A stretch of 8,551 nt of DNA from Kiritimatiellia bacterium (GCA_017521065.1 JAFXEA010000029.1:1-8551); one strand, 5' to 3'; positions 1 through 6,591 are shown, numbered from the stretch's first letter. A program made the numbers and translations. The notes: a model not told the origin generated them from the letters alone.

Positions 1-274
1 CACCTTTTGCGGCAAGCGCACCTTTCCGGACACTGTACCCCTTCCCTCTATTCCTTTCATTCCGCAACAGCCTTACGGACAACCCATTCAAAGGTTCAAG
101 ATCAATGTTCGCCATGTCTATCGGCTGACGGCCTCCGTCATCTACAACTATGACCTCCAGCAAAACGAACCCTGCCTCTACGGCATTTTCAATGAGCAGA
201 GGGATATGCGCAAAGATGCGCTTCAGCAATCCTTCCGCATTGTATACGGGTATGACGAGCGAAAGCGACTTCAT
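1..274 (-). CDS. Family 2 glycosyltransferase, N-terminal part (cut by window edge)
   Basis: Only the first 91 residues are inside the window; the gene continues past position 1. The visible protein is the start of a GT-A (Rossmann-like) glycosyltransferase. SLVIPVYNAE at residues 5-14 is the first beta strand with the nucleotide-sugar loop. VIVVDDGG at 41-48 carries the paired aspartates that bind the nucleotide. NRGKGYSVRKGALAAKG at 75-91 is the motif typical of the DPM1/polyprenyl-phosphate glycosyltransferase branch (dolichyl-phosphate mannose or glucose synthases). The likely role is transfer of a sugar to a polyprenyl phosphate or cell-surface glycan precursor at the inner face of the membrane; donor and acceptor cannot be told from this fragment. 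The ATG at 272-274 lies 4 nt after the stop of the upstream coiled-coil gene, so translation is probably coupled; only a weak purine-rich stretch (GAAGAG) precedes it. An ATG at 280-282 runs into a stop after three codons. Family assignment is firm, substrate is not. Confidence 0.9.
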   Translation of the reverse strand, partial: MKSLSLVIPVYNAEGLLKRIFAHIPLLIENAVEAGFVLLEVIVVDDGGRQPIDMANIDLEPLNGLSVRLLRNERNRGKGYSVRKGALAAKG

Positions 275-278
275 CTCT

Positions 279-1670
279 TCATTTCTTGAAACTCATCCAG
301 GATGGGAAACGTGAAGCCTGGGCATGGGCTTCCTTGGATTGGTTTGAATGTCCGGGCATACCGCTTTCAAGCTCCGAGAGCCGCGCCAGAAGAGCCTGCT
401 GCGACGCGGCGCTGTTACGGCGCATCTCCTCCACCTTCTGCCGTTCATGCTGAAGTTCCCTGTCTCTGTCCTGAAGCTTTTCACGCAGCTCCCTTATCTG
501 CTCCTGAAGCCTCTTCACATCCGCAACCTGTGCAGACAGCCTTTTGACCTCAGTCGTTCGCTCATTCAGGGAACGGGTAAGATCCTTGATCCTCATGCCG
601 CTTTCATGGGCGTTTCTCTCAGCGACGATCCTCAATGCATCAAGCTCCTGCTTGATCTGCAAGGTGCGGGGGTCGACGGGATTCATGCGCAGTGCGCGCT
701 GCTTCATATCCTTGGCGTCGTCGCCGATCTTCTTCAGGATTTCAATCCGTCGCGCCGCAAGTTTCTCTACACGTTCGCGCCAACGCTTCTGAGCAGCTTC
801 GGCCTCAAGCTTCTCCGCCTCCATCATCCGTTCGAGATCGTCAGCCTCTCCACGCATGAGCCAATATACGGCGGCTTCCATGTCCGCCGCCTCCTTGGCA
901 TTTGAAGGGAGTCTCTTTATCTCGCTCTCAAGCGTCAGCGTCTCGCGCTTTGCGTTCTCAAGCTCCTGACGGGTCTTCTGCATCTCCGCGCGTTCGGCGG
1001 ACATGGCCTGCTCGCGCTCTTCCTGTGCGGCAGCAAGAGCTTTCGCGCCTTCCTCCTTCGCCGCCGCAACTGCAGCTTCTAGCGCAGCCGCCTTTGCGAG
1101 AAGAGCTGTCGATTCCACCTCTACAATGCGTTCGCGCTCAACGACACGTTCGACAGGAACCTCTTTTACGACTTCCTTCTCGACGATCTTCTCTACAGGA
1201 ACTTCCACTATCTTCTCAACGACCTTTTCGACAGGAACCTCCACGATCTTTTCCACTATCTTCACTTCAGGCTCCTGGCGCACTTCTGCAAGCGGCTCTT
1301 CTGAATTTTCAGTCACCGGCTCCGCCATCGGTTCTGCGACGGGTTCCTGAAATTCCTCCGGCTCATCATCCTTCTCCTCGAATGCAGGTGCAACCTCGAC
1401 AAGCTTCGAGCATGGCGGCAAACGTCCACTGCGGAGAAGTGCCTCAGCCGCACATTTGTTGAACGGTCCGCGTGGCGTGCCATCCCCAATATCGATGGAC
1501 CAGCGCATGTCAAGGAACGGGATCTCTTCTGCGGGCTTCCACATATCGCCGTCAGACGATATCTCCTGCCCCGGCTGGATACGCCCCATCTTCGCCCACT
1601 CAAGCAGACGCTCACGGGATTCCGGACCGAATGTGTCGTCCTGCGTTCTCAGGTACCACTGCTCCGACAT
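279..1670 (-). CDS. Double GYF_2 domain, repeat-linker, long coiled-coil protein (463 aa)
   Basis: Not a named gene. Residues 4-52 form a GYF_2 (DUF4339-like) domain: WYLRTQDDTFGP, then a helix, GRIQPG and a closing W44. Residues 56-94 form a second, shorter copy (MRWSIDIGDG, RGPF, SGRLPP). An acidic proline-containing linker (95-136) leads to near-perfect VEKIVEVPVEK repeats (139-186). Alanine/glutamate/arginine-rich helix with coiled-coil character then runs from about 188 to 435, ending in a short tail (PSWMSFKK). There is no signal peptide or membrane segment, so it is probably cytoplasmic. GYF_2 domains are thought to bind proline-rich peptides, which suggests a scaffold or adaptor; the true function is unknown. 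The start is well supported: GGAGGAG at 1676-1682 sits 5 nt before the ATG. The gene lies 25 nt after its 240-residue paralogue and 4 nt before the glycosyltransferase, inside the proC operon. Domain calls are confident; function is inference. Confidence 0.9.
   Translation of the reverse strand: MSEQWYLRTQDDTFGPESRERLLEWAKMGRIQPGQEISSDGDMWKPAEEIPFLDMRWSIDIGDGTPRGPFNKCAAEALLRSGRLPPCSKLVEVAPAFEEKDDEPEEFQEPVAEPMAEPVTENSEEPLAEVRQEPEVKIVEKIVEVPVEKVVEKIVEVPVEKIVEKEVVKEVPVERVVERERIVEVESTALLAKAAALEAAVAAAKEEGAKALAAAQEEREQAMSAERAEMQKTRQELENAKRETLTLESEIKRLPSNAKEAADMEAAVYWLMRGEADDLERMMEAEKLEAEAAQKRWRERVEKLAARRIEILKKIGDDAKDMKQRALRMNPVDPRTLQIKQELDALRIVAERNAHESGMRIKDLTRSLNERTTEVKRLSAQVADVKRLQEQIRELREKLQDRDRELQHERQKVEEMRRNSAASQQALLARLSELESGMPGHSNQSKEAHAQASRFPSWMSFKK
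1113..1256 (-). repeat. In-gene repeat encoding VEKIVEVPVEK units
   Basis: This stretch encodes residues 139-186 of the 463-residue GYF_2/coiled-coil protein. Two 12-residue units, VEKIVEVPVEKV and VEKIVEVPVEKI, are followed by degenerate units (VEKEVVKEVPVERV, VERERIVEVE). On the plus strand it reads as recurring ttctc/gaca/ggaacctcc blocks, roughly 36 nt apart. Codons differ between copies, so the repeat is kept at protein level as well as by DNA duplication. Similar alternating Val/Glu/Lys-Pro linkers occur in many unrelated bacterial proteins as extended stalks or spacers. Copy number may vary between strains. Confidence 0.85.
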
Positions 1671-1695
1671 GTCAACTCCTCCAGATAATGTATCT

Positions 1696-2418
1696 TTATT
1701 TCAGACCGAAAAATTTCTTTGCTCCGGATGCCCCCATGCGGGCAAGTTCAGCCTGCGCCTGACGCTCCAGATCTGCAAGCATGGTCTGCTGCTGCGGTCT
1801 GGACGGTTTGAACGTATCACGGATGGGCGGAGGAGGCTCTTCCGAAACAATCTCCGGCTCGATCACATCCACCTTCCATTCGCGCTTTTTCGCTTCCGTT
1901 AAAGAGGCAATCTTCCGTTCGAGTTCCTGGGCATGAACCTCGCTTTTCTCAACACGAGACTTCATAAGCTCAAGTTCAGACCTCAACGCCGCAAGCTCCG
2001 CATCCTTGGAAGCAATGGCGCGTTCCGCCTCGCCCTTCAATTCGGACATGGCCTTTTCTGCCTCAGCCTGCACCTCTGCCATTGCCTTTTCGGCTTCGGC
2101 GCGGGCAACGGAGGCCTCCTTCTCCGCAACTCCACCATGGTCATCCCGATATATCCGGCATGACGGCGTAAGAGATCCTGATTTGATCAGATCGTCAACG
2201 ACAGCGCGATGCGTGGGGCCATAGAAACGTCCCGGTTCGTTCTCGACGATCCAATCCATCTCAAACGCCGGCTCAAGGGAAGCCAACTTCCATTGTTTTA
2301 GGTCGTTGGACACCCCGGCGAACGGATCAACCCGGCCATCCTTGACCCATGCAATGATCTTCTCGTCGTCGGCAGGGCCAAAAACCTTTCCGTCCACCCC
2401 TTTTACGTACCAGTTCAT
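1696..2418 (-). CDS. Double GYF_2 domain coiled-coil protein (240 aa), paralogue of the next gene
   Basis: Not a named gene. Residues 1-50 are a GYF_2-type domain (MNWYVKGVDGKVFGP, KDGRVDP, W43). Residues 54-96 are a second copy (MDWIVENEPGRFYGP, SGSLTP). The two copies join through an FEMDW junction much like LDMRW in the 463-residue neighbour, so the pair arose by duplication of a whole double-domain module. Residues 97-180 are a charged helical coiled coil with 11-residue repeats. A proline stretch (EEPPPP, 193-198) follows, then a final helix and a basic/aromatic tail ending KKFFGLK. No signal peptide or membrane segment is visible, so a cytoplasmic location is likely. The ATG overlaps the proC stop as ATGA (2415-2418) and no good Shine-Dalgarno is seen, so translation probably depends on ribosomes finishing proC. 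A scaffold that self-associates or pairs with its paralogue is plausible but unproven. Confidence 0.9.
   Translation of the reverse strand: MNWYVKGVDGKVFGPADDEKIIAWVKDGRVDPFAGVSNDLKQWKLASLEPAFEMDWIVENEPGRFYGPTHRAVVDDLIKSGSLTPSCRIYRDDHGGVAEKEASVARAEAEKAMAEVQAEAEKAMSELKGEAERAIASKDAELAALRSELELMKSRVEKSEVHAQELERKIASLTEAKKREWKVDVIEPEIVSEEPPPPIRDTFKPSRPQQQTMLADLERQAQAELARMGASGAKKFFGLK
2002..2100 (-). repeat. In-gene 33-nt (11-residue) coiled-coil repeats
   Basis: Three tandem units encode AEAEKAMAEVQ, AEAEKAMSELK and GEAERAIASKD (residues 107-139 of the 240-residue protein). The 11-residue (hendecad) spacing, with alanine and methionine at recurring positions, suits a slightly right-handed or straight helical bundle rather than a classical heptad coil. 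The first two units are close at DNA level, which suggests recent tandem duplication. Confidence 0.75.
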
Positions 2419-3221
2419 TTTCCGAGTTCCGCACTTCTCGCCGCAGCGGCGGCAAGCGTCGACGCCACTATATTCTTGAACCCGCTTGCCCGCATGACAT
2501 CCATTCCGGCGGCCGTCGTGCCGCCCTTGGTCGCGACACCGGCGATGAACTCACCGAGATCGGCTCCGCTCTGCCTGAGATATGCCGCCGTGCCGAGCAT
2601 CGTCTGCTCCGCCAGCTTGCGGGCGACATCGGGCTTGAGCCCAAGCTTCACGCCACCTTCGGCCATTGCCTCCTCCATGAATGCGAAGAAGGCAGGACCC
2701 GATCCGGAAAGCGCTGTCACCGCATCGAAATCCTTCTCCTTGAGAACCGCCGTCTGCCCTGCGGCGCCAAGAATGGACGCGACAAGCTTCACATCTGCCT
2801 TTGTCGCATTCTTCGCAGGGCAGATCGCGCACATGCCCTCTTTCGCACGGAGCGCAAGATTCGGCATCACGCGGATCAGGCGCACCTTGGCGCCGAACAT
2901 CTTGCGAAGCGTGGCGAGCGACTTTCCAGCGACAATCGACACAACGAGCTTTTTCGTCGTCAGCAACGGCTTCACCCGTTCCGCAACCGCCGCCACATCC
3001 TGCGGCTTAACAGAGAGGAATATCGCGTCAGCCTCTTTCGCGGCCTGCTCCACATCCGAAACAGTCTTCACGCGGTAGCGTTTCGCCATCTCCTTTGCGC
3101 GAGGCTGGTACGATTCCGCCATCACAACCTCTTTGAGATCGTAGCTGCCGGCGGCCGCAACCGCCTGCACAATACCCTCGGCCATCTTACCGGCCCCAAA
3201 AAATCCAAGCTTCTTTTTCAT
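2415..3221 (-). CDS. proC: Pyrroline-5-carboxylate reductase
   Basis: The last step of proline synthesis: NAD(P)H reduction of 1-pyrroline-5-carboxylate to L-proline in the cytoplasm. The 268-residue length matches bacterial ProC (about 270). Residues 1-120 are the Rossmann domain: GFFGAGKMAEG at 6-16 is the dinucleotide-binding loop, FLSVKPQ at 68-74 closes the nucleotide pocket, and RVMPN at 117-121 is the conserved family motif. The helical dimerisation/substrate domain contains TALSGSGPAFF (169-179) and GVATKGGTTAAG (228-239), the ProC signature region with Lys where many relatives have Pro. The first ATG must be used, because the GxGxxG strand begins at residue 5 and the next Met (13) lies inside it. 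An extended -10 box ends 6 nt before the ATG, so the mRNA is probably leaderless. The gene heads the operon and overlaps the next gene by 4 nt. Confidence 0.96.
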   Translation of the reverse strand: MKKKLGFFGAGKMAEGIVQAVAAAGSYDLKEVVMAESYQPRAKEMAKRYRVKTVSDVEQAAKEADAIFLSVKPQDVAAVAERVKPLLTTKKLVVSIVAGKSLATLRKMFGAKVRLIRVMPNLALRAKEGMCAICPAKNATKADVKLVASILGAAGQTAVLKEKDFDAVTALSGSGPAFFAFMEEAMAEGGVKLGLKPDVARKLAEQTMLGTAAYLRQSGADLGEFIAGVATKGGTTAAGMDVMRASGFKNIVASTLAAAAARSAELGK

Positions 3222-3227
3222 GCGTTA

Positions 3228-3236
3228 ATTATACCA
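3228..3236 (-). promoter_or_regulatory. Extended -10 promoter of the proC operon
   Basis: On the minus strand this reads TGGTATAAT, a perfect TATAAT box (3228-3233) with the TG extension. No TTGACA-like hexamer occurs 16-18 bp upstream. Counting 7 nt from the box places the transcript start at or next to position 3221, the A of the proC ATG, so the mRNA would have no 5' leader. Confidence 0.75.
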
Positions 3237-3327
3237 TGTCCCGCACCATCTGGCGTACACTATTATGACACAAAAATATACTCATCTGTCTGCCTCGCCG
3301 ATCTTCCCATGTACCATGGCATGACCA

Positions 3328-3696
3328 TCAGTGAAGAGGCGATGCATTTAACTTTTTTATACCTGCACAGATTTCATGAGAATCGGAGTTTATCCATTCG
3401 TACGGGAACGTCCTGCACTTGTCCGGTTTTACGGGATGGATGCGACAACGGTTGTCTTCGGTCAGCCAGACGCATGAGTCATCTGTCCGATTTTTGAGAA
3501 CCAACCCCTTGCGATCCGGTGCGATATCGGTTTCATTTGCTATGAATTCACCTTCTGTCATCCCAAGAAATGCAGCAATACGGGATATTTCGCTCTCTGA
3601 GACCCTCACGATTCCGTTTGGGATGCGACAACAGGCTCCGCATCCCAGACATTCAAACGATTCCAGATATTCTTTCATATTCTTGTTCGTGTTCAT
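3328..3696 (-). CDS. YkgJ-type CxxCxxCC cysteine-cluster protein (122 aa)
   Basis: The family signature is complete: CLGCGACC at residues 16-23 (C16, C19, C22, C23), a middle segment with GLVLK (64-68), then C75, C84 and C94 in the pattern CVWL...NRCRIHPVKPDKCRTFP, with a further C110. This is the CxxCxxCC (UPF0153/YkgJ) family, thought to bind Zn or an Fe-S cluster. Its biochemical role is unsettled, so none is assigned. There is no signal peptide, hence it is probably cytoplasmic. The ATG overlaps the stop of the exported FnIII protein as ATGA (3693-3696) and lacks its own Shine-Dalgarno, so translation is probably coupled; Met7 is a possible alternative start. The 106 nt between its stop and proC hold the proC promoter and no convincing terminator. 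Family call is firm; the link to the exported protein is unexplained. Confidence 0.9.
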   Translation of the reverse strand: MNTNKNMKEYLESFECLGCGACCRIPNGIVRVSESEISRIAAFLGMTEGEFIANETDIAPDRKGLVLKNRTDDSCVWLTEDNRCRIHPVKPDKCRTFPYEWINSDSHEICAGIKKLNASPLH

Positions 3697-6431
3697 CTGA
3701 CGACAATGGTCAATGGACGGGATTGGACGGTAAATGTCACTGACAGGTTATCGATCGCCATCGCGGCGGCATTGGCTATCGCGCTCCGCCGCCACCGGAG
3801 CATGAAATAGGAGTCCCTCGGAACACTTACATTCGACAGTTCCGCCGCTATGGCAGTTGAGACGGGCAAATCTGCACCGCTTTCCAGTCCGGAAGTGTTG
3901 TCTTTTGCTGTGCGGTACACCAAACCGTCGCAGGCACGCCAATCGCCATCCGCTGCAACAGACACAAGCTCGTTCGTCACCAGATACTCACAGGCAAGCT
4001 CCTGCGTTTCCTTGTTCTTGAACCCGAACTGCATACCATCAAACATGACCGCAATCTTACACACAGAGAACGCCGTGTCATTCCTGAACGACAGCCCGTA
4101 TACGTATTCCTCCGCCGTACCGGTCGTCATCGTTCCGAGGGAATATGTTTCCGCCACCTTGTTCGTCGCCCAATAGACGCACAGGCCTTTCTGGGTCCCA
4201 GCCCCATGGTTGCGAATCACATCAGCAACCGGATTATCACCACAATATGCCTGCCAATGAGGCAATGTCGTGCCGTTCAGCCAACCCGCCGTGTTTTTGC
4301 TTGTCGGGAATACGTTTGTGAACGAACTGAAATCCTCACGCCAGATGCGCTCGCCTCCTTTGCGCGGGATCCCGGAAATCACAACCGCATCAAGGACGGG
4401 CTGTGGCGGCGGATTTACAAGATCAACCGTGTTCGTAGAAGCCGCTACAACCATCCCGGAGCCGTCAACCGCCTCAACCGCAAACATCCACACGGCAGGC
4501 GGCAAAGACTCCACAGCATATGAAGTCTCCGAAACCTGCACTGCGCTCACAGCGTAATCCGGAGCCGGGATCCCAGCCGAATACCCTTCAATGATCGCTA
4601 TTTCATCAAGTATCGTACGCCGTTTAGTCTTGCCAGAAGCAGAACGGAACACCAGACACTCTCCCGCGCCCATCTCCGGCAGTGGCCAGATACATTCCGT
4701 AAACGTATCGCCTATTTCCTGCGCCTCACCTATCTCCGACAATTCATCTCCCGAACGCTTCCATACCGAAAATACAGCTCCGTCACTGGAATCTTGCCGC
4801 CGGACTCTCACGCGAAGTGTTCCATCCGAAATCGCCTCCATGGACGGAGACACGAGTTCCCCCGACTTGGTTGTATTGCCGATGCGCACCGTTCCAACAT
4901 CGACAGAGGGATACACATTGCTTACGATGGTCCATCCAGAGCTATCGGCATAGTCATTGTTAAACTTCTCCGAACCTGAAATAGCCGTGGTGGATAAGGA
5001 TGCCATCGCTTTCGAGAACGACTCTTGCCATATGACATTGCCGACAGATGCACCTTCAAGCACATTGGTCCAAATCGAAACCCGATACCCGGCGGCACCG
5101 TGCACCGAAGGCCAGTTCATGCGAAACGACGAGTGGGTAATCTCAGACGCAACAGCTCCAGTCCAATCGCCCGATTCCTCTTCCATCTCAGATGACGCAG
5201 TCTCAACCGTGCACACCTCAGACGGCACGGACTCCACCCCTCCAGATACCGACCTTACCGACAACCCATATTTGCATCCGGCATCGACACCTTCAACATG
5301 GAATCCCGGAGAATCGGAATACTCGACCATGACACCATCGCAAACAATGTTCGTCACTGGATGACCTGGCTCAAAACCATTGACCAACGAAACGGAGTCT
5401 ATGTGCACACGCCTTTTCGATCCGACAGAGAAAGATCTGAACGCCAAGCGGTCTCCCGCAAGAATTTCCGACACAGGACAATGGTAGTCGGCAAAAGATC
5501 CCGTCAGCTCAAACGCCACAAGTTCATTTGTCGAACCTCCTCGGACAATGAACACTGGCATCACATGGTCCGGCTGCATTGCAAACGCACACGCCCTGAC
5601 GACAAGCTCCACGTTTTCCATCGAAGGCAATTCCGGCGTGATCAGCCACCCGACGCTGTCGGAAGCCTTGTTGAGCTGAATAGTTCCATTGCATCCTGCG
5701 GGAAGGTAGATGAAATCGCCGCTCCATCCGGACAACCCATATTCGCCGAACATCTCTTCCGTGAATTTCTTTGGGCTTTTCGCTGCATTGACGCAAGTTG
5801 TGAAATTTTCACACCATTTCAACTCTCCCGTCCATTGCGTCATCGATTCGCTCCAACAATCGAAAAGGAAGCATTCAACAGGTTCATCAACAGTCCATGT
5901 TGCATAGAACGAATCGGATGTCACATCACTGCACTTCAATGAAAATGGCGCGGCCACCTCTCCATCCGCCCTCCATGTCACATTGAAGGAACTGACTCGC
6001 ATCGTTCCAACGCCCTTGACGAACACAAGGCGGAACTGCCTGTAGTTGTCGCTTCGCTCAAGCGAAACGGTCTCATTCGTTGCCGAACCATTCGCAAAAA
6101 CAAGCTGATGGACATCCGTCCACAATTCAGATTCCAATGCTTTTGCCTCGATTTTCAGCACCGACCTGGTTCCTTCCGTCCTAAAACCGACATTCTTCGC
6201 CGAAACGGATATAGACACCACAGCCCCATCGTATATTGGGCTTGTTATGGATTCCCCGTCATTGGAAAATTTTCTTCCACTGCCGTCAACGACCGTTCCC
6301 GAAAGGCTCCATTGATTGGTGTTGGAATTCGAATCGTCTATAAAATCCGTCGCAACAACCCCTCCCCATGCAGATAGTCTGATTCCGCCAATCAACATCA
6401 CAATGGATACGGATAGTTTTTTGCAGTTCAT
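3693..6431 (-). CDS. Large exported protein with FnIII and jelly-roll domains (912 aa)
   Basis: Not a named gene. The N-terminus (MNCKKLSVSIVMLIGGIRLSAWGG) is a Sec signal peptide of about 24-27 residues. Approximate order: a beta-rich jelly-roll-like domain (30-155); an FnIII-like domain (163-412) interrupted by a jelly-roll-like insert (204-352); a second interrupted FnIII-like unit (425-670, insert 466-617); and a third, different beta domain (692-902) ending in AMAIDNLSVTF and a short tail. The two inserts share WxExF-type openings and AGDRLAFRS / AGECLVFRS plus KRR segments, so the unit was duplicated. No LPXTG, PEP-CTERM, T9SS or transmembrane anchor is visible at the C-terminus. A role in surface adhesion or carbohydrate binding is a guess from the folds. 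The open frame extends to a TTG at 6470, but that overlaps the -10 box; AGGAGG 5 nt upstream of the ATG at 6431 fixes the start. The coding sequence continues into the YkgJ-type gene by ATGA overlap. Confidence 0.85.
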   Translation of the reverse strand: MNCKKLSVSIVMLIGGIRLSAWGGVVATDFIDDSNSNTNQWSLSGTVVDGSGRKFSNDGESITSPIYDGAVVSISVSAKNVGFRTEGTRSVLKIEAKALESELWTDVHQLVFANGSATNETVSLERSDNYRQFRLVFVKGVGTMRVSSFNVTWRADGEVAAPFSLKCSDVTSDSFYATWTVDEPVECFLFDCWSESMTQWTGELKWCENFTTCVNAAKSPKKFTEEMFGEYGLSGWSGDFIYLPAGCNGTIQLNKASDSVGWLITPELPSMENVELVVRACAFAMQPDHVMPVFIVRGGSTNELVAFELTGSFADYHCPVSEILAGDRLAFRSFSVGSKRRVHIDSVSLVNGFEPGHPVTNIVCDGVMVEYSDSPGFHVEGVDAGCKYGLSVRSVSGGVESVPSEVCTVETASSEMEEESGDWTGAVASEITHSSFRMNWPSVHGAAGYRVSIWTNVLEGASVGNVIWQESFSKAMASLSTTAISGSEKFNNDYADSSGWTIVSNVYPSVDVGTVRIGNTTKSGELVSPSMEAISDGTLRVRVRRQDSSDGAVFSVWKRSGDELSEIGEAQEIGDTFTECIWPLPEMGAGECLVFRSASGKTKRRTILDEIAIIEGYSAGIPAPDYAVSAVQVSETSYAVESLPPAVWMFAVEAVDGSGMVVAASTNTVDLVNPPPQPVLDAVVISGIPRKGGERIWREDFSSFTNVFPTSKNTAGWLNGTTLPHWQAYCGDNPVADVIRNHGAGTQKGLCVYWATNKVAETYSLGTMTTGTAEEYVYGLSFRNDTAFSVCKIAVMFDGMQFGFKNKETQELACEYLVTNELVSVAADGDWRACDGLVYRTAKDNTSGLESGADLPVSTAIAAELSNVSVPRDSYFMLRWRRSAIANAAAMAIDNLSVTFTVQSRPLTIVVR

Positions 6432-6437
6432 CAGCCA

Positions 6438-6443
6438 CCTCCT
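6438..6443 (-). promoter_or_regulatory. Shine-Dalgarno that fixes the start of the exported protein
   Basis: A perfect AGGAGG on the minus strand, 6 nt before the ATG at 6429-6431. In-frame upstream alternatives are an ATG at 6449, which lies 5' of this site, and a TTG at 6470, which would be inside the promoter. The signal peptide also begins naturally at 6431 (Asn-Cys-Lys-Lys, then a hydrophobic core). Confidence 0.85.
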
Positions 6444-6469
6444 GTTCATGCACCTTGGCAACGGAAACA

Positions 6470-6478
6470 ATTATAGCA
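6470..6478 (-). promoter_or_regulatory. Extended -10 promoter of the exported-protein unit
   Basis: The minus strand reads TGCTATAAT within TGTGCTATAAT, a perfect -10 box (6470-6475) with the TG extension and no recognisable -35. The predicted transcript start is near 6463, giving a leader of about 31 nt that contains the AGGAGG site. Confidence 0.75.
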
Positions 6479-6500
6479 CAATCCTCCCAACTTTTCATTG

Positions 6501-6516
6501 TCCATTTTCGAATGGA
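6501..6516. promoter_or_regulatory. Dyad TCCATT-N4-AATGGA between divergent promoters (candidate operator)
   Basis: A perfect 6-bp inverted repeat with a 4-bp centre (TTCG) lies in the 183-bp divergent intergenic region. Its centre (about 6508.5) is 33-38 bp from both -10 boxes, roughly -45 to -50 from each predicted transcript start. That is where an activator or shared repressor could act on two promoters lacking -35 boxes. It could also be a chance palindrome; no regulator gene lies next to it. Confidence 0.4.
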
Positions 6517-6542
6517 AGCCTGCGCTACATCATCTGCTTCTG

Positions 6543-6551
6543 TGATATAAT
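6543..6551 (+). promoter_or_regulatory. Extended -10 promoter of mscS
   Basis: TGATATAAT, within TGTGATATAAT, is a perfect -10 (6546-6551) with the TG extension. The -35 region (6522-6528, GCGCTAC) does not match the consensus. The transcript would start near 6558, giving a leader of about 57 nt. Confidence 0.75.
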
Positions 6552-6572
6552 CCGCAGCAGAAAGGTTTCAAG

Positions 6573-6591
6573 TGGCTGAATGGGTCAGCCA
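6573..6591 (+). promoter_or_regulatory. Hairpin in the mscS 5' leader
   Basis: TGGCTGA (6573-6579) pairs perfectly with TCAGCCA (6585-6591) around the 5-nt loop ATGGG. No T-run follows, so it is not an intrinsic terminator. The ATG in the loop opens a 12-codon frame (MGQPYLKTGKIP) whose TGA (6616-6618) overlaps the mscS ATG (6615-6617). The mini-ORF has only a weak GAAAGG 14 nt upstream. A role in mscS expression is possible but unproven. Confidence 0.5.

Noticed and set aside
1003..1350. Ser/Thr-rich frame on the plus strand with STGTSTIFSTTF repeats
   Set aside because: It is the antisense reading of the VEKIVEVPVEK repeat, so its repeats are explained by the minus-strand gene.
348..1462. 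Two open frames of about 185 codons on the plus strand (348-905 and 902-1462)
   Set aside because: They lie antisense to the 463-residue coiled-coil gene, encode low-complexity Pro/Ser/Leu/Arg-rich sequence with no recognisable motif, and lack ribosome sites. They are shadows of the real gene.
2476..3078. 200-codon plus-strand frame opposite proC
   Set aside because: proC is an unmistakable full-length family member on the minus strand; the opposite frame has no domain or ribosome site.
3307..3319. Short hairpin CCATG-TAC-CATGG between the YkgJ-type gene and proC, considered as a terminator
   Set aside because: The stem is only 5 bp, the loop is 3 nt, and the only T-run in the minus direction is about 40 nt away. 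It does not look like an intrinsic terminator.
5298..5942. 214-codon plus-strand frame inside the exported-protein gene
   Set aside because: It is antisense to a clear secreted beta-domain protein, is very rich in Arg/His/Cys and has no promoter or ribosome site.
6432..6470. N-terminal extension of the exported protein to a TTG at 6470
   Set aside because: The TTG overlaps the -10 box and lies upstream of the predicted transcript start; AGGAGG and the signal peptide both point to the ATG at 6431.
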